Assembly: GCA_947629785.1 (NCBI GenBank)
Contig: CANRFB010000001.1
Location: forward strand, 124,001-188,000
DNA length: 64,000 nucleotides
Direction: 5' to 3'
DNA from: an uncultured Clostridia bacterium
Lineage (GTDB): Bacteria > Bacillota > Clostridia > Oscillospirales > Ruminococcaceae
The notes beneath the pieces were generated by a model. The model saw nothing but the letters and a program-made list of their open reading frames with translations. It ran no database searches and was not told where the DNA came from. The number at the start of each line of letters is the position of its first letter. Position 1 is the first letter of the stretch. Shown here piece after piece: positions 42,707 through 52,125 of this stretch. The position numbers and the translations under genes were made by a program.

Positions 42707-43861
42707 TTACTTTTCAAAAGCCTGCTTTATCTTATCGAAAAAGCTGTTGCGCTTCTTGTAATTCTTGGAATCGTCAAGAGAGCTGTCGAACTCTTTCAGC
42801 AGGTCTTTCTGCTTCTTGGTAAGGTTGCTCGGAACTTCTATAGTTATGTGTACGAACTGGTTTCCGCGCTCACTGCGGTTCAGTTTCTTAATGCCCTTGT
42901 TTTTGAAACGGAATATGGTTCCCGGCTGTGTTCCCTCGGGAATGGTGTATTTTACCGTTCCGTCTATGGTAGGAACGGTAACTTCCGCTCCGAGAGCCGC
43001 CTGAACGAATGTTATGGGCATTTCGGTGTGAACATCATATCCGTCACGCTCAAATATAGCGTCGGGACGGACTGTTACCGTAACATGAAGATCGCCCGCA
43101 GGACCGCCGTTTATGCCGCTGTGTCCCTGTCCCGAAACACGGATAGTCTGTTCATCGTCAATACCCGCGGGAATATCCACGGTAATATTTTTTGAAACGC
43201 TGACCCTGCCGTTTCCGTGACATTTGTGACACGGGCTGTTTATTACCTTTCCCTTACCGCCGCAGCGCGAGCAGGCTTTCTGGGAAGAAATCATGCCGAA
43301 AGGCGTTCTCTGGGTGACTTTTACCTGACCTGTTCCGTGACATTCGGGACAGGTCTCGGGGGAAGTTCCCGCTTCTGCGCCGGAACCGCCGCAGTCAGGG
43401 CATTTCTCCATGCGGTTTATGGTAATGTCCGCTTTCTTTCCGAAACAAGCCTCCATGAAACTGATATTGACATTCGTCTGAATATCCTGTCCGCGCCTCG
43501 GGGCGTTTGCGCTTCTTCCCGAACTGCTGCCGAATCCTCCGCCGAAGAAACTGGAGAATATATCGCTTATGTCCCCCATATCTCCGAAACCGCCGCTGAA
43601 TCCTCCGTCGAAGCCGCCTCCGCCGTAGGACGGGTCTACTCCCGCGTGACCGAACTGGTCATAGCGGGCTTTTTTATCAGGGTCGGAAAGAACTTCATAA
43701 GCTTCGTTTATCTCCTTGAACTTTTCCTCCGCCTCTTTGTCTCCCGGGTTGAAATCGGGGTGATATTTCCTTGACAGCTTTCTGAAAGCCTGTTTCAGTT
43801 CGTCCTCGGACGCACCTTTGCTGAGTCCTAAGACTTCATAATAATCTCGTTTTTCAGCCAT
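42707..43861 (-). CDS. dnaJ: Chaperone protein DnaJ
   Basis: 384 residues. The J-domain (residues 5-70) has the HPD motif in [16 protein letters not shown] Gly/Phe-rich region (about 75-120) precedes four CXXCXGXG zinc motifs ([32 protein letters not shown]) near 150-210. Substrate-binding domains follow. DnaJ stimulates the DnaK ATPase and delivers substrates. Last gene of hrcA-grpE-dnaK-dnaJ. Confidence 0.97.
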   Translation of the reverse strand: MAEKRDYYEVLGLSKGASEDELKQAFRKLSRKYHPDFNPGDKEAEEKFKEINEAYEVLSDPDKKARYDQFGHAGVDPSYGGGGFDGGFSGGFGDMGDISDIFSSFFGGGFGSSSGRSANAPRRGQDIQTNVNISFMEACFGKKADITINRMEKCPDCGGSGAEAGTSPETCPECHGTGQVKVTQRTPFGMISSQKACSRCGGKGKVINSPCHKCHGNGRVSVSKNITVDIPAGIDDEQTIRVSGQGHSGINGGPAGDLHVTVTVRPDAIFERDGYDVHTEMPITFVQAALGAEVTVPTIDGTVKYTIPEGTQPGTIFRFKNKGIKKLNRSERGNQFVHITIEVPSNLTKKQKDLLKEFDSSLDDSKNYKKRNSFFDKIKQAFEK

Positions 43862-43917
43862 ATGGGAAAACTTCCTTTCGTTCTTTCGTTTTCATTTGCT
43901 GAATATGTAAGTTCATT

Positions 43918-43959
43918 AAAACAGCATTTGGGCAGAAGAATTTCTGCCCGATGCTGTTT
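43918..43959 (-). other. dnaK-dnaJ intergenic hairpin (possible partial terminator)
   Basis: AACAGCAT and ATGCTGTT enclose GGGCAGAA/TTCTGCCC. Only a short TTTT follows, so it may lower dnaJ expression relative to dnaK. Confidence 0.6.
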
Positions 43960-43977
43960 ACATTTTCAGAGGTTATA

Positions 43978-45822
43978 TCAGTTATTTTCCGTGAAATCTG
44001 CATCTACGAAACCGCTGTCGCCGCCGTTATCCGAACCGTTATTATCCGTACCTGCCGCGCCGTCCTGCTGTGCAGCAGCACCCGCAGCCTGATATATCTT
44101 GCTTGAAACTTCATAGAACGCTTTCTGGAGTTCTTCGGTCTTAGCCTTTATATCATCTGTGTTGTCCGTTGCGTTTGCAGCCTTGAGGGCGTCTATCTTG
44201 GACTGAATATCAGCCTTTTCGGACTCGGAAACCTTATCGCCGAAATCCGCAAGTGCCTTTTCGCACTGGAATACCATGTTTTCGCCTGCATTCTTGGCGT
44301 CAACGGCGTCCTTGCGCTTCTTGTCCTCCTCGGCGTACTTGGCAGCTTCGTCAACTGCTTTCTGAATGTCGTCCTTGGACATATTTGTGGAAGCGGTGAT
44401 GGAAATTTTCTGCTCCTTGCCTGTGCCGAGATCCTTTGCGGAAACATTTACTATGCCGTTTGCGTCAATATCGAAAGTAACTTCGATCTGAGGAACGCCT
44501 CTGGGAGCAGGAGCGATACCGTCCAGACGGAATACGCCGAGCTGCTTGTTATCCTTGGCAAATTCGCGTTCGCCTTGGAGAACGTTAATATCAACGGCGG
44601 TCTGGTTATCGGAATATGTGGAGAACACCTGTGATTTCTTGGTAGGAATGGTGGTATTTCTCTCTATCATCTTTGTGCAGACGCCGCCTGCCGTCTCGAT
44701 ACCGAGGGAAAGCGGAGTAACGTCCAGAAGAAGAACAGCGTTTTCCTTGTCAACATCGCCGGAAAGGATACCGCCCTGATATGCCGCACCGAGAGCGACA
44801 CATTCGTCGGGATTGATTCCCTTGAATGGTTCCATGTTCATGAAGCTCTTTACCGCGTCCTGAACAGCAGGAATTCTGGAAGAACCGCCCACCATAAGGA
44901 CTTTCTTGATGTTCGAGGGTTTCAGGTTCGCATCGGAAAGCGCCTGCTTTACAGGACCCATTGTGGACTGTACCAGATCGGAAGTCAGCTCGTTGAATTT
45001 TGCCTGAGAAAGAGTCATATTCAGGTGCTTAGGACCGTTTGCATCTGCTGTGATGTACGGGATAGAAATGGTAGCTGAGGGAGTTGCGGAAAGGGTTATC
45101 TTTGCCTTTTCAGCCTCGTCTTTAAGTCTCTGCATAGCCAGCTTGTCGCCCGAAAGGTCAACGCCGTCCGACTTCTTGAACTCGTCTATCATCCAGTTGA
45201 TTATTCTCTGATCGAAATCATCGCCGCCGAGGTGGTTGTTGCCGGCAGTTGCAAGAACTTCCGTAACGCCGTCGCCCATTTCGATAATGGAAACATCGAA
45301 AGTACCGCCGCCAAGGTCATAGACCATGATCGTCTGATCCTCTTCCTTGTCGATACCGTAAGAAAGTGCCGCCGCGGTAGGTTCGTTGATGATACGTCTT
45401 ACATTAAGACCCGCGATCTGACCGGCATCCTTGGTAGCCTGTCTCTGGGCATCGGTGAAGTATGCAGGAACGGTAATAACGGCTTCGGAAACGGTATCAT
45501 GCAGGAATGCTTCCGCGTCTGCTTTCAGCTTCTGGAGTATCATCGCGGAAATTTCCTGCGGAGTGTATTTCTTGCCGTCAATGTCTACTTTGTAGTCCGA
45601 ACCCATATGTCTCTTGATGGAAGCAATAGTTCTGCCTGCGTTTGTAACAGCTTGGTTCTTAGCAACCTGACCTACAAGACGTTCGCCCGCCTTTGTGAAA
45701 CCTACAACGGACGGAGTTGTTCTTCCGCCCTCGGCGTTAGGGATAACCGTGGCGTTTCCGCCCTCCATCACTGCTACACAAGAGTTTGTAGTACCAAGGT
45801 CAATACCGATAATTTTTGCCAT
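43978..45822 (-). CDS. dnaK: Chaperone protein DnaK (Hsp70)
   Basis: 614 residues. The N-terminal ATPase domain begins [19 protein letters not shown], with [15 protein letters not shown]-like phosphate motif and [14 protein letters not shown]. The substrate-binding domain and a helical lid follow, ending in a Gly/Asn-rich tail ([20 protein letters not shown]). Hsp70 folds and disaggregates proteins with GrpE and DnaJ. Same operon as hrcA. Confidence 0.97.
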   Translation of the reverse strand: MAKIIGIDLGTTNSCVAVMEGGNATVIPNAEGGRTTPSVVGFTKAGERLVGQVAKNQAVTNAGRTIASIKRHMGSDYKVDIDGKKYTPQEISAMILQKLKADAEAFLHDTVSEAVITVPAYFTDAQRQATKDAGQIAGLNVRRIINEPTAAALSYGIDKEEDQTIMVYDLGGGTFDVSIIEMGDGVTEVLATAGNNHLGGDDFDQRIINWMIDEFKKSDGVDLSGDKLAMQRLKDEAEKAKITLSATPSATISIPYITADANGPKHLNMTLSQAKFNELTSDLVQSTMGPVKQALSDANLKPSNIKKVLMVGGSSRIPAVQDAVKSFMNMEPFKGINPDECVALGAAYQGGILSGDVDKENAVLLLDVTPLSLGIETAGGVCTKMIERNTTIPTKKSQVFSTYSDNQTAVDINVLQGEREFAKDNKQLGVFRLDGIAPAPRGVPQIEVTFDIDANGIVNVSAKDLGTGKEQKISITASTNMSKDDIQKAVDEAAKYAEEDKKRKDAVDAKNAGENMVFQCEKALADFGDKVSESEKADIQSKIDALKAANATDNTDDIKAKTEELQKAFYEVSSKIYQAAGAAAQQDGAAGTDNNGSDNGGDSGFVDADFTENN

Positions 45823-45904
45823 AAAAGATCAATCCTTTCAATAGTTCGCGCGGAAATTTCCGCACTTTTTCTATAAATATATATTATTGTCTGCGTTTAA
45901 AAAA

Positions 45905-46489
45905 CTACGGATTTGCCACCACGACCATCGCATGGCGGATAACTTTGTCACCCAGTTTATAGCCTTTCTGATAAACCTGAGAAACGGTGTTTTCTCCGAA
46001 ATTTTCGTCCTCCACCTGAGTCACCGCATTGTGGAGATTGGGGTCGAAGGGCTGTCCCTGCGCGTCTATTTCCTCAACTCCCAGTTTTTTAATTACTTCA
46101 AGGAATTGGTTATAAATCATTTCAACGCCCTTTTTGTAATTTTCGTCCGAACATTCCGCTTCCACCGCGCGCTCGAAATTATCTATCACCGAAATGACTT
46201 CCAGCGCCGCTTTTGCGGTAGCGTCCGCGGAGGCATTGAACTTTTCCTGAACGGAACGCTTACGGAAATTGTCATACTCTGCAAGGAGCCGCAGGTATCT
46301 GTCCTTGTCGGCGGCGGCAGCTTCTTCAAGAGTCTTTATCTTATCTTCAAGAACCGCAGTTTCTGAAACCTGTTCCTCCGGATTTTCCGCTTCGGAAATT
46401 TCCCCTGCCGTTTCCGCCTTTTCCGCTGTCTCCTCCGTTATTTCCTCCGCTTCTTCCGTTTCGGGAATGTCTTTTTCTATATCGCTCAT
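45905..46489 (-). CDS. grpE: Nucleotide exchange factor GrpE
   Basis: 194 residues. An acidic N-terminus (about 1-50) and a long coiled coil precede the C-terminal beta-wing domain with YDNFRKRSVQEK and VNP-less end KLGDKVIRHAMVVVANP. It releases ADP from DnaK. It lies 18 bp after hrcA. Confidence 0.94.
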   Translation of the reverse strand: MSDIEKDIPETEEAEEITEETAEKAETAGEISEAENPEEQVSETAVLEDKIKTLEEAAAADKDRYLRLLAEYDNFRKRSVQEKFNASADATAKAALEVISVIDNFERAVEAECSDENYKKGVEMIYNQFLEVIKKLGVEEIDAQGQPFDPNLHNAVTQVEDENFGENTVSQVYQKGYKLGDKVIRHAMVVVANP

Positions 46490-46506
46490 GCTTCAGGATT
46501 CTCCTT

Positions 46507-47574
46507 TCATATGTCTTTATCCTCGTCATCGTCCTCGGAAATCAGCTCTGTAATTCTTCCGGTAAGGTATTCGATGTAAGGAATTATCTTTGCGTAATCC
46601 AGTCTCATAGGACCTATGACGCCAAGCGTCCCCGCCGTCCTGCCGTCCTTTTTTATCTTGGAAACTATCATGCTGGAATTTTCAATAACGAACCCGCCGT
46701 CCTCTCCGAAAACCACCTGCAAGTCCCCGAAGCTGTCGTCAAGCATATTTTTCACAACTTCGTTCTTGTTTTCAAGGAACTGCACTATCTGCGCGCTGTT
46801 AATATCCTGCCTTGCAAGAAGATTTTTCTCGCCGGAAACTTTTATCTCGGTATCCCGAAAAGCTTCCGCCAGTTCGCAGACGCCTTTGAGAAGCGGCGCA
46901 AGAGTCACCATATAAGTTCCCATGGCGGCAACAAGGTTTTCGATAATTTCCTCCGAAAGCTCGTCAACGGAAACTCCCTGTAGGTTTTCCGCCATATACT
47001 TGCTGAAAAACTCCATCTGCTCGTTGGTAAGGTCAAATTCCAGCCGACAGACCTTGTTGCGGATATTTCCCGATGAAGTTATCATCAGCAGGACGTACAT
47101 TCTCTTTCCCGTGGGAATGACTTCCACCTTGGTTATCACCGAAAATTTCGGGGAAATGTTCTTTACCACGGTAGCGCAGTGGGTAAGTTCCGAAAGGGCT
47201 TTTGACGCGCTTTCGATAAGAGCGTCAGCCGTAGGCACATCAACGTCAAGGCAATCATCAAGCAGTTGTTTTTCCTCATCGGAAAGCGCCTTGGCGTTCA
47301 TAAGCTCATCGATATAGAGCCTGTAACCGTTATAAGTGGGTATTCTTCCCGCGGAAGTATGGGGCTGCTCGAGGTAACCAAGCTGTTCCAGAACTGCCAT
47401 ATCGTTCCTTATAGTAGCGGGAGAAACCTTTATTCCCGGCAGTGAAGCGATAGTCTTTGAGCCGACAGGTTCGCCCGTCACGATGTATGAATCAATGACC
47501 GCGGCAAGTATTTTCTTTTTCCTTTCGTCCAGCAGACTGCCCACTCCCTTTCGGTTTAGCACTTGAGCCTTCAA
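46507..47574 (-). CDS. hrcA: Heat-inducible transcription repressor HrcA
   Basis: Up to 355 residues if the TTG at 47574 is used. The winged-helix N-terminus (LDERKKKILAAVIDSYIVTG, SPATIRNDMAVLEQLGYLEQ) and the HrcA C-terminal domain are clear. HrcA binds CIRCE and represses the chaperone operon. The start is uncertain: homologues begin near LDERKKKIL, where the only well-placed ribosome site (AAAGGGAG) would precede a CTG. Earlier options are the GTG at 47562 and the TTG at 47574. Confidence 0.92.
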   Translation of the reverse strand: MKAQVLNRKGVGSLLDERKKKILAAVIDSYIVTGEPVGSKTIASLPGIKVSPATIRNDMAVLEQLGYLEQPHTSAGRIPTYNGYRLYIDELMNAKALSDEEKQLLDDCLDVDVPTADALIESASKALSELTHCATVVKNISPKFSVITKVEVIPTGKRMYVLLMITSSGNIRNKVCRLEFDLTNEQMEFFSKYMAENLQGVSVDELSEEIIENLVAAMGTYMVTLAPLLKGVCELAEAFRDTEIKVSGEKNLLARQDINSAQIVQFLENKNEVVKNMLDDSFGDLQVVFGEDGGFVIENSSMIVSKIKKDGRTAGTLGVIGPMRLDYAKIIPYIEYLTGRITELISEDDDEDKDI

Positions 47575-47578
47575 TGTG

Positions 47579-47605
47579 TTAGCACTCTTTTTCTTTGAGT
47601 GCTAA
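47579..47605 (-). promoter_or_regulatory. CIRCE operator of the chaperone operon
   Basis: TTAGCACTC and GAGTGCTAA separated by exactly 9 bp, a perfect match to CIRCE. It overlaps the predicted transcript start. A TTAGCACTT half-site lies at 47555-47563. Confidence 0.97.
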
Positions 47606-47609
47606 TTAT

Positions 47610-47637
47610 ATTATACACCACTTTTTTAGTTTGTCAA
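47610..47637 (-). promoter_or_regulatory. Promoter of hrcA-grpE-dnaK-dnaJ
   Basis: Minus-strand TTGACA and TATAAT with a 16-bp spacer, just upstream of CIRCE. Confidence 0.85.
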
Positions 47638-47721
47638 GAGTTTTTTGAAAAAAAAGATGAAAAATTTTGAAAAAGCCCTTTCACCACAGAAGCAAATTAC
47701 CTAAAAAGCTTGAAAATACCG

Positions 47722-47755
47722 CAAAAAAGCCCGATACAATTAAGTATCAGGCTTT
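47722..47755 (-). terminator. Terminator of the tRNA-Gln pair
   Basis: Minus-strand AGCCTGATAC and GTATCGGGCT form the stem, followed by six T. Confidence 0.85.
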
Positions 47756-47758
47756 AAA

Positions 47759-47834
47759 TGGCTGGGGTGCAGGGATTCGAACCCCGGTAATGCTTGAGTC
47801 AGAGTCAAGTGCCTTACCGCTTGGCGACACCCCA
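47759..47834 (-). tRNA. tRNA-Gln (CTG anticodon)
   Basis: Cloverleaf with a TGGGGTG/CACCCCA acceptor stem, an anticodon stem CTTGA/TCAAG around the loop CTCTGAC, a GGTTCGAATCC T-arm and an encoded CCA. Confidence 0.95.
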
Positions 47835-47877
47835 ATATATAAGTCCGCTATTTAAATTTCACAGCGAACCCTTTGAC

Positions 47878-47953
47878 TGGCTGGGATAGGTGGATTCGAA
47901 CCACCGGAATGACGGAGTCAAAGTCCGCTGCCTTACCACTTGGCTATATCCCA
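47878..47953 (-). tRNA. tRNA-Gln (TTG anticodon)
   Basis: TGGGATA/TATCCCA acceptor, anticodon loop CTTTGAC on a GCGGA/TCCGT stem, GGTTCGAATCC T-arm and encoded CCA. It is the promoter-proximal tRNA of the pair. Confidence 0.95.
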
Positions 47954-47995
47954 ATATGAATTGGCATACAAGCAAAGCATTCACGCGACTAATAA

Positions 47996-48024
47996 ATTTT
48001 ATCATATTTCAAACCTATTGTCAA
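47996..48024 (-). promoter_or_regulatory. Promoter of the tRNA-Gln pair
   Basis: Minus-strand TTGACA and TAAAAT with a 17-bp spacer. The remainder of the gap to recR (48025-48141) shows nothing. Confidence 0.8.
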
Positions 48025-48141
48025 GTATATAATTAAACTTTTGTGAAATGCTACAATATTATATGCCAATTATTCTAAATTATGCACAAATTCAAAACTT
48101 GTTCTCATAGGATATGCGCAAATTTCTATGAGAGCAAGTTC

Positions 48142-48744
48142 CTATATCTCGCTGCGGTTTTCAAGGGCTTTGAAAAGCGTTACCTCGTCCGCATATTCCA
48201 GAGTTCCGCCAATGGGAAGCCCGAAGGCAAGACGGGTAACTTTTACGCCCAGTGGTTTCAGAAGCTTGGAAATATACATAGCCGTGGCTTCGCCCTCAAC
48301 GGTGGGATTTGTTGCCATTATAACTTCCGAAACACCGCCCTTGCCTATGCGGGAAAGCAGTTCCTTTATACGGATCTTGTCGGGAGTTATCCCGTCAATA
48401 GGCGAAATAAGCCCGTGCAGAACGTGATAGATACCCTTATACTCGTTTGTACGTTCAAATGCCGTAATATCCTTGGGAGTTTCCACAACGCAGATAGTTC
48501 CATGATCGCGTTCCGGATCGTCACAAATGGGACAAAGGGCGTTTTCTGTAAAATTCTGACACTCCGAACAGCACTTTACCGTGCTGTGGGCGGTCAGTAC
48601 CGCGTCCGCAAACGCCTTTGCCTCCTCGTCGGTCATTGTCATAACGTGATATGCGAGCCTTTGCGCGCTTTTCATGCCTATTCCGGGCAATCTTGCAAAC
48701 TGTTCCGCTAAAAGTACCAGCGGCAGCGCGGTATTACTTGCCAT
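48142..48744 (-). CDS. recR: Recombination protein RecR
   Basis: 200 residues. The helix-hairpin-helix ([16 protein letters not shown]-like) is at the N-terminus, the C4 zinc finger ([16 protein letters not shown]) near 57-72, and the Toprim domain ([14 protein letters not shown]) near 80-175. RecR loads RecA with RecF/RecO. Downstream of dnaX and ybaB, the classic dnaX-ybaB-recR order. Confidence 0.96.
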   Translation of the reverse strand: MASNTALPLVLLAEQFARLPGIGMKSAQRLAYHVMTMTDEEAKAFADAVLTAHSTVKCCSECQNFTENALCPICDDPERDHGTICVVETPKDITAFERTNEYKGIYHVLHGLISPIDGITPDKIRIKELLSRIGKGGVSEVIMATNPTVEGEATAMYISKLLKPLGVKVTRLAFGLPIGGTLEYADEVTLFKALENRSEI

Positions 48745-48786
48745 AGAACTTCCTCCATACTCAAAGACTGCAGCCTTTTCCGGTCA

Positions 48787-49134
48787 TCAGAACAGTCCCG
48801 GGAAAGATACTCCGCCGGTGATAGCTCCCATTTCCGCTTCGGTGGTCTCCTCTATCTTCGCCACCGTGTCGTTGAATGCGCTTATAATAAGATCCTGAAG
48901 CATTTCAATATCGTTGGGGTCAACGACTTCCGGCTTGATGGTAAGGCTCTTTATGGATTTTCTTCCGTTGAGGGTAACTTCCACCGCTCCTCCGCCGGAA
49001 GTTGATGTGAACTCACGGTTTTCAATATCCTCCTGAAGCTCGGTGATCTGCGCCTGCATTTTCTGTGCCTGCTTGATCATTCCGTTCATGCTCTGGGCTC
49101 CTCCGCCCATTCCCTGCGGTAATCTTGCTTTCAT
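48787..49134 (-). CDS. YbaB/EbfC nucleoid-associated protein
   Basis: 115 residues. MNGMIKQAQKMQAQITELQE and VEVTLNGRKSIKSLTIKPEVVD match the YbaB/EbfC family of dimeric DNA-binding proteins. The start could also be an internal Met near residue 9. Lies between dnaX and recR as in most bacteria. Confidence 0.92.
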   Translation of the reverse strand: MKARLPQGMGGGAQSMNGMIKQAQKMQAQITELQEDIENREFTSTSGGGAVEVTLNGRKSIKSLTIKPEVVDPNDIEMLQDLIISAFNDTVAKIEETTEAEMGAITGGVSFPGLF

Positions 49135-49218
49135 TTCTTTACTCCGTTTCTCCGCCGTCTGATATTATTTCCGGAAAACACCGTCGGCGGCAGGCGTTTC
49201 CATTAATTTCAAAATTTA

Positions 49219-49315
49219 TGATCGACCCCGTGGGGAAGATGTTCGATCAGCTGAATAAATTCAGTTTATCTGAATTTATCAGCTGAACGTATTCAGTTCA
49301 TCTGAATACGTTCAG
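49219..49315. repeat. Three stacked palindromes in the dnaX-ybaB gap
   Basis: TGATCGA/TCGATCA (49219-49249) encloses CCCC/GGGG. CTGAATAAATTCAG/CTGAATTTATCAG (49251-49282) and CTGAACGTATTCAG/CTGAATACGTTCAG (49283-49315) are 32-bp units in tandem. The last overlaps the dnaX stop codon. The arms themselves are near-palindromes of form CTGAA-N4-TTCAG. Confidence 0.75.
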
Positions 49316-50922
49316 TTTTCTACCGGAATATTGCTGTCCTGCGCTTTTTTCACGATAGATTTAAGCTTGCCCTCGCCGCCGTCAGCCGGACCGTTCTGCG
49401 GCGGAACGTATTTTGCCCTTACTGCATAAGTTTCGCCCGTTACCATTCTGATGGCGTCGCGGAGCTTTGCGGCGTTGTCGGGATTTTTCAAAAGCGGCAG
49501 CAGAAAGCTGTTTCCTGTGTATATAAGCATATATCCGCCGCCCTTTATGGCTCTTGAACCCACCAAAGTTCCGCTGACGGCAGGGCATATTTCAAGGAAT
49601 TTTTCAAGAATGTCGTCCCACCTGTCCTCGTTGACAAAATCCTCCATTTTCATCTGTGAAAGGTCTTTCTGCGGCGCGGAAGAATTATCGTTATCCGCGG
49701 CAGGAGGCGGGCTGTAACGTTCCTGTCTCTGCGGACGGTAAACGGTATTCCCTGCAGAAAGTTCCGCAACGCGCCTTTCCAGCATATCTATCTTTGTCAG
49801 AAGTTCGGCAGGCGGTTCGGAAGTCCGTGAAACGGTCTGCGAACAAAGTTTCAGCATACACATTTCCATTTCGGTGCGTTTTGAAGCCGCCCGAGCTATT
49901 CTTTCGTTGGCATACTGCAAAATTTCCAGCTTGGACATTATTGTTTCAAGGGACATTTTCGCCGCAAGCGCCTTAATTCTTTCCAGTTCTTCCGGCAGGC
50001 AGACAAGAAGTTCAAGATTTTCCGGAACTGCCTTTGCCATCATAACGTTTCTGAACTGTTCAATAAGTTCGTCGCAAAGCTTCTGCATATCCTTTGACAT
50101 ATCATACAGCGAAGCTATTACCGAAACAGCCTTACCCGTGTTTACGTCGGCAGCGGCTTCCATTATATCGAAAAGCGGTTCTCTGCCCGCAATGCCCGCA
50201 GCCATTGAAACGGTTTCCGCGGTGACGGTCTCCGAAAAAGCCATACACTGGTCAAGCAGGGAAAGCGCATCTCTCATTCCGCCGTCGGCAGTTTTGGCAA
50301 TAAGTTCCGCCGCGTCGTGTTCGAGAGTGATTTTTTCCTGTTCCGCAACATAAAGCAGCCGTTTTGTGATATCCTCCGGCAGTATACGGTGGAAATCATA
50401 TCTCTGACAGCGGGAAAGTATTGTCGGCAGGACTTTGTGTATCTCTGTAGTGGCAAGAATGAATTTCACATGGGCGGGAGGCTCTTCCATAATTTTAAGA
50501 AGCGCGTTGAAAGCCTCTTTTGTAAGCATATGAACTTCATCTATTATATAAATGCGGTACTTGCACCTTTCGGCAGTGTAAACAGCGCCGTCGCGAAGTT
50601 CCCTGACATCGTCAACGCCGTTATTTGAAGCCGCATCTATTTCGATAATATCCGCCAGCGCGCCGTTATCCGCGTCCCGGCAGATCTCACATTCAAGGCA
50701 GGGCTCGCCGTTTACAGGGTGAAGACAGTTCAGCGCTTTTGCCAGAATACGCGCGCAGGTGGTCTTTCCCGTGCCTCTTGAACCTGTAAAAAGGTACGCG
50801 TGAGCGGTCTTGCCGTTTATGATCTGATTTTTCAGTGTAGTAGTGATGTGGGACTGTGAAACCACGTCATCAAACGTCAGAGGACGATATTTTCTATAAA
50901 GAGCCTTATACACTTTTCCCAC
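49312..50922 (-). CDS. dnaX: DNA polymerase III subunit gamma/tau
   Basis: 536 residues. Walker A (FTGSRGTGKTTCARILAKAL) is near residues 46-65, a zinc module (CLECEICRDADNG) near 76, DEVHML (Walker B) near 121 and the SRC motif in TILSRCQRYDFHR near 170. It is the clamp-loader motor. The C-terminal tau-like part is about 170 residues. Confidence 0.96.
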   Translation of the reverse strand: MGKVYKALYRKYRPLTFDDVVSQSHITTTLKNQIINGKTAHAYLFTGSRGTGKTTCARILAKALNCLHPVNGEPCLECEICRDADNGALADIIEIDAASNNGVDDVRELRDGAVYTAERCKYRIYIIDEVHMLTKEAFNALLKIMEEPPAHVKFILATTEIHKVLPTILSRCQRYDFHRILPEDITKRLLYVAEQEKITLEHDAAELIAKTADGGMRDALSLLDQCMAFSETVTAETVSMAAGIAGREPLFDIMEAAADVNTGKAVSVIASLYDMSKDMQKLCDELIEQFRNVMMAKAVPENLELLVCLPEELERIKALAAKMSLETIMSKLEILQYANERIARAASKRTEMEMCMLKLCSQTVSRTSEPPAELLTKIDMLERRVAELSAGNTVYRPQRQERYSPPPAADNDNSSAPQKDLSQMKMEDFVNEDRWDDILEKFLEICPAVSGTLVGSRAIKGGGYMLIYTGNSFLLPLLKNPDNAAKLRDAIRMVTGETYAVRAKYVPPQNGPADGGEGKLKSIVKKAQDSNIPVEN

Positions 50923-50925
50923 TTC

Positions 50926-51843
50926 CTATCGTAAAATTTCGTGACCGGTTATCATGCTTTTCCTTATATTGGGATTAATATCATCTATCAGACCAAGAGA
51001 TTCGGCGATATTGCAGTAATAGACTTTAAAGCCGTAAATATCGCTCATATTGCAGGCAAGGGCTTTTCTGTAGAATTCCTCACTTCTGGGCAGGTCTTTC
51101 ATATTCAGATATGCAAGGGAACAGCCTCCCAGCGCGAAAGCATAGTTCTTTCCCTCTTTTATGGAACGCAAAAAGTAGGAAAGCGCCGTTTCTCCGTCGC
51201 CTTTTTTCAGATACGCAAGTCCCACATCGGTATATATGAAGTCGAACATACAGCCGTTTGAAACAAGAACGCTGTAATACTTTATAGCTTCATCGAAGCT
51301 TCCGTTCTGGACAAGGCACCTTGCCGCAAAAAGATAGGCTTCCTCCGCCACGAAACCTTTTTCTATTGCGTCGCAGAAATATTTTGCCCCGTTTGATGGA
51401 TAGCCCATATACTGGTAACATTTGCCTATATAATAGTAAAGAACAGCTTTCTGCGGGTCGTCAAGGGAATCGTCCTGCTCCACTTCTTTCAGCTTTTCGA
51501 GGGATTCCGAATAGCTGAGCATATCCATATCTATCACGGCATCGCAGAGGATCGAAGCGTTTTTACCTTTGAAACAGCTGTAAATGCGCCGCCTGTCGAA
51601 AGGGTCCGCGCGGTTCAGCGTATATCTCAGGTCACGTCTGCCGAAAGCAAAGTACGCAATTACCGAAAAGATAAGCGCGGCGGCAAGGCTCAGAAGAATT
51701 ACCGTATAGTAATAAGCCACGCCCTGAGCGCCGAGGACATCATATCCCAGATAGCCGCCCACAAGGCTGAAAACTATTATATGGACCAACAGCCACGGCG
51801 AAAAATCCAGCCAGAACCCTGCCAGTTTTCTCAGAAAATCCAT
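50926..51843 (-). CDS. Membrane-anchored TPR protein
   Basis: 305 residues from the ATG at 51843 (MDFLRKLAGFWLDFSPWLL). The longer frame to 51948 is rejected because it runs through the SRP RNA. Two TM helices (about 14-75) are followed by TPR-like repeats, such as DPQKAVLYYYIGKCYQYMGY and DGETALSYFLRSIKEGKNYAF. TPRs mediate protein contacts. It ends 3 bp before dnaX starts. No promoter of its own is visible between it and the SRP RNA T-run. Confidence 0.8.
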   Translation of the reverse strand: MDFLRKLAGFWLDFSPWLLVHIIVFSLVGGYLGYDVLGAQGVAYYYTVILLSLAAALIFSVIAYFAFGRRDLRYTLNRADPFDRRRIYSCFKGKNASILCDAVIDMDMLSYSESLEKLKEVEQDDSLDDPQKAVLYYYIGKCYQYMGYPSNGAKYFCDAIEKGFVAEEAYLFAARCLVQNGSFDEAIKYYSVLVSNGCMFDFIYTDVGLAYLKKGDGETALSYFLRSIKEGKNYAFALGGCSLAYLNMKDLPRSEEFYRKALACNMSDIYGFKVYYCNIAESLGLIDDINPNIRKSMITGHEILR

Positions 51844-51867
51844 AAAATGTGTCACCGTCCGAAAAAA

Positions 51868-51999
51868 TATATCCGGTACATAGGTGTGCAGGCTTGCTGC
51901 GGCACACGAAACGCTCCGCTTAATGCTGCTCGGTTCCCCGCCTGACATGGTTCACGGTGTTCCGTTGCACAGGGCCCGCACACCTATATACCGGATAAA
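51868..51999 (-). ncRNA. ffs: Signal recognition particle RNA (small bacterial type)
   Basis: The long hairpin is closed by TATCCGGTA/TACCGGATA-type pairing and TAGGTGTGC/GCACACCTA. The conserved Ffh-binding tip is seen as GAACCATGTCAGGCGGGGAA followed by CCGAGCAGC, matching the GTCAGG...GAA...AGCAGC core of SRP RNA. A T6 run follows the 3' end at 51867-51862. At about 132 nt it lacks the Alu domain of Bacillus scRNA. Confidence 0.9.
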
Positions 52000-52015
52000 T
52001 CCGTAAGTAATATAC

Positions 52016-52044
52016 ATTATACCACATTCCCGCCGATATTGCAA
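52016..52044 (-). promoter_or_regulatory. Promoter of the SRP RNA gene
   Basis: Minus-strand TTGCAA and TATAAT with a 17-bp spacer, about 17 bp upstream of the mature RNA end. Confidence 0.8.
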
Positions 52045-52083
52045 GCATTTTTTCAAAATATTTTTGCAAATTCCATTTTCAGC

Positions 52084-52119
52084 CAAAAACAAGACGGGAC
52101 TGCCCGAAAGCAGCCCCGT
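52084..52119 (-). terminator. Terminator of the large binding-protein gene
   Basis: Minus-strand ACGGGGCTGC and GCAGTCCCGT form the stem, followed by CTTGTTTTT. Confidence 0.8.
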
Positions 52120-52125
52120 TCCGCG

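Noticed and set aside
50926-51948. Longer reading frame for the TPR protein, adding 35 N-terminal residues
   Set aside because: The extension is read through the SRP RNA gene and has no ribosome site; the ATG at 51843 leads straight into the first TM helix.
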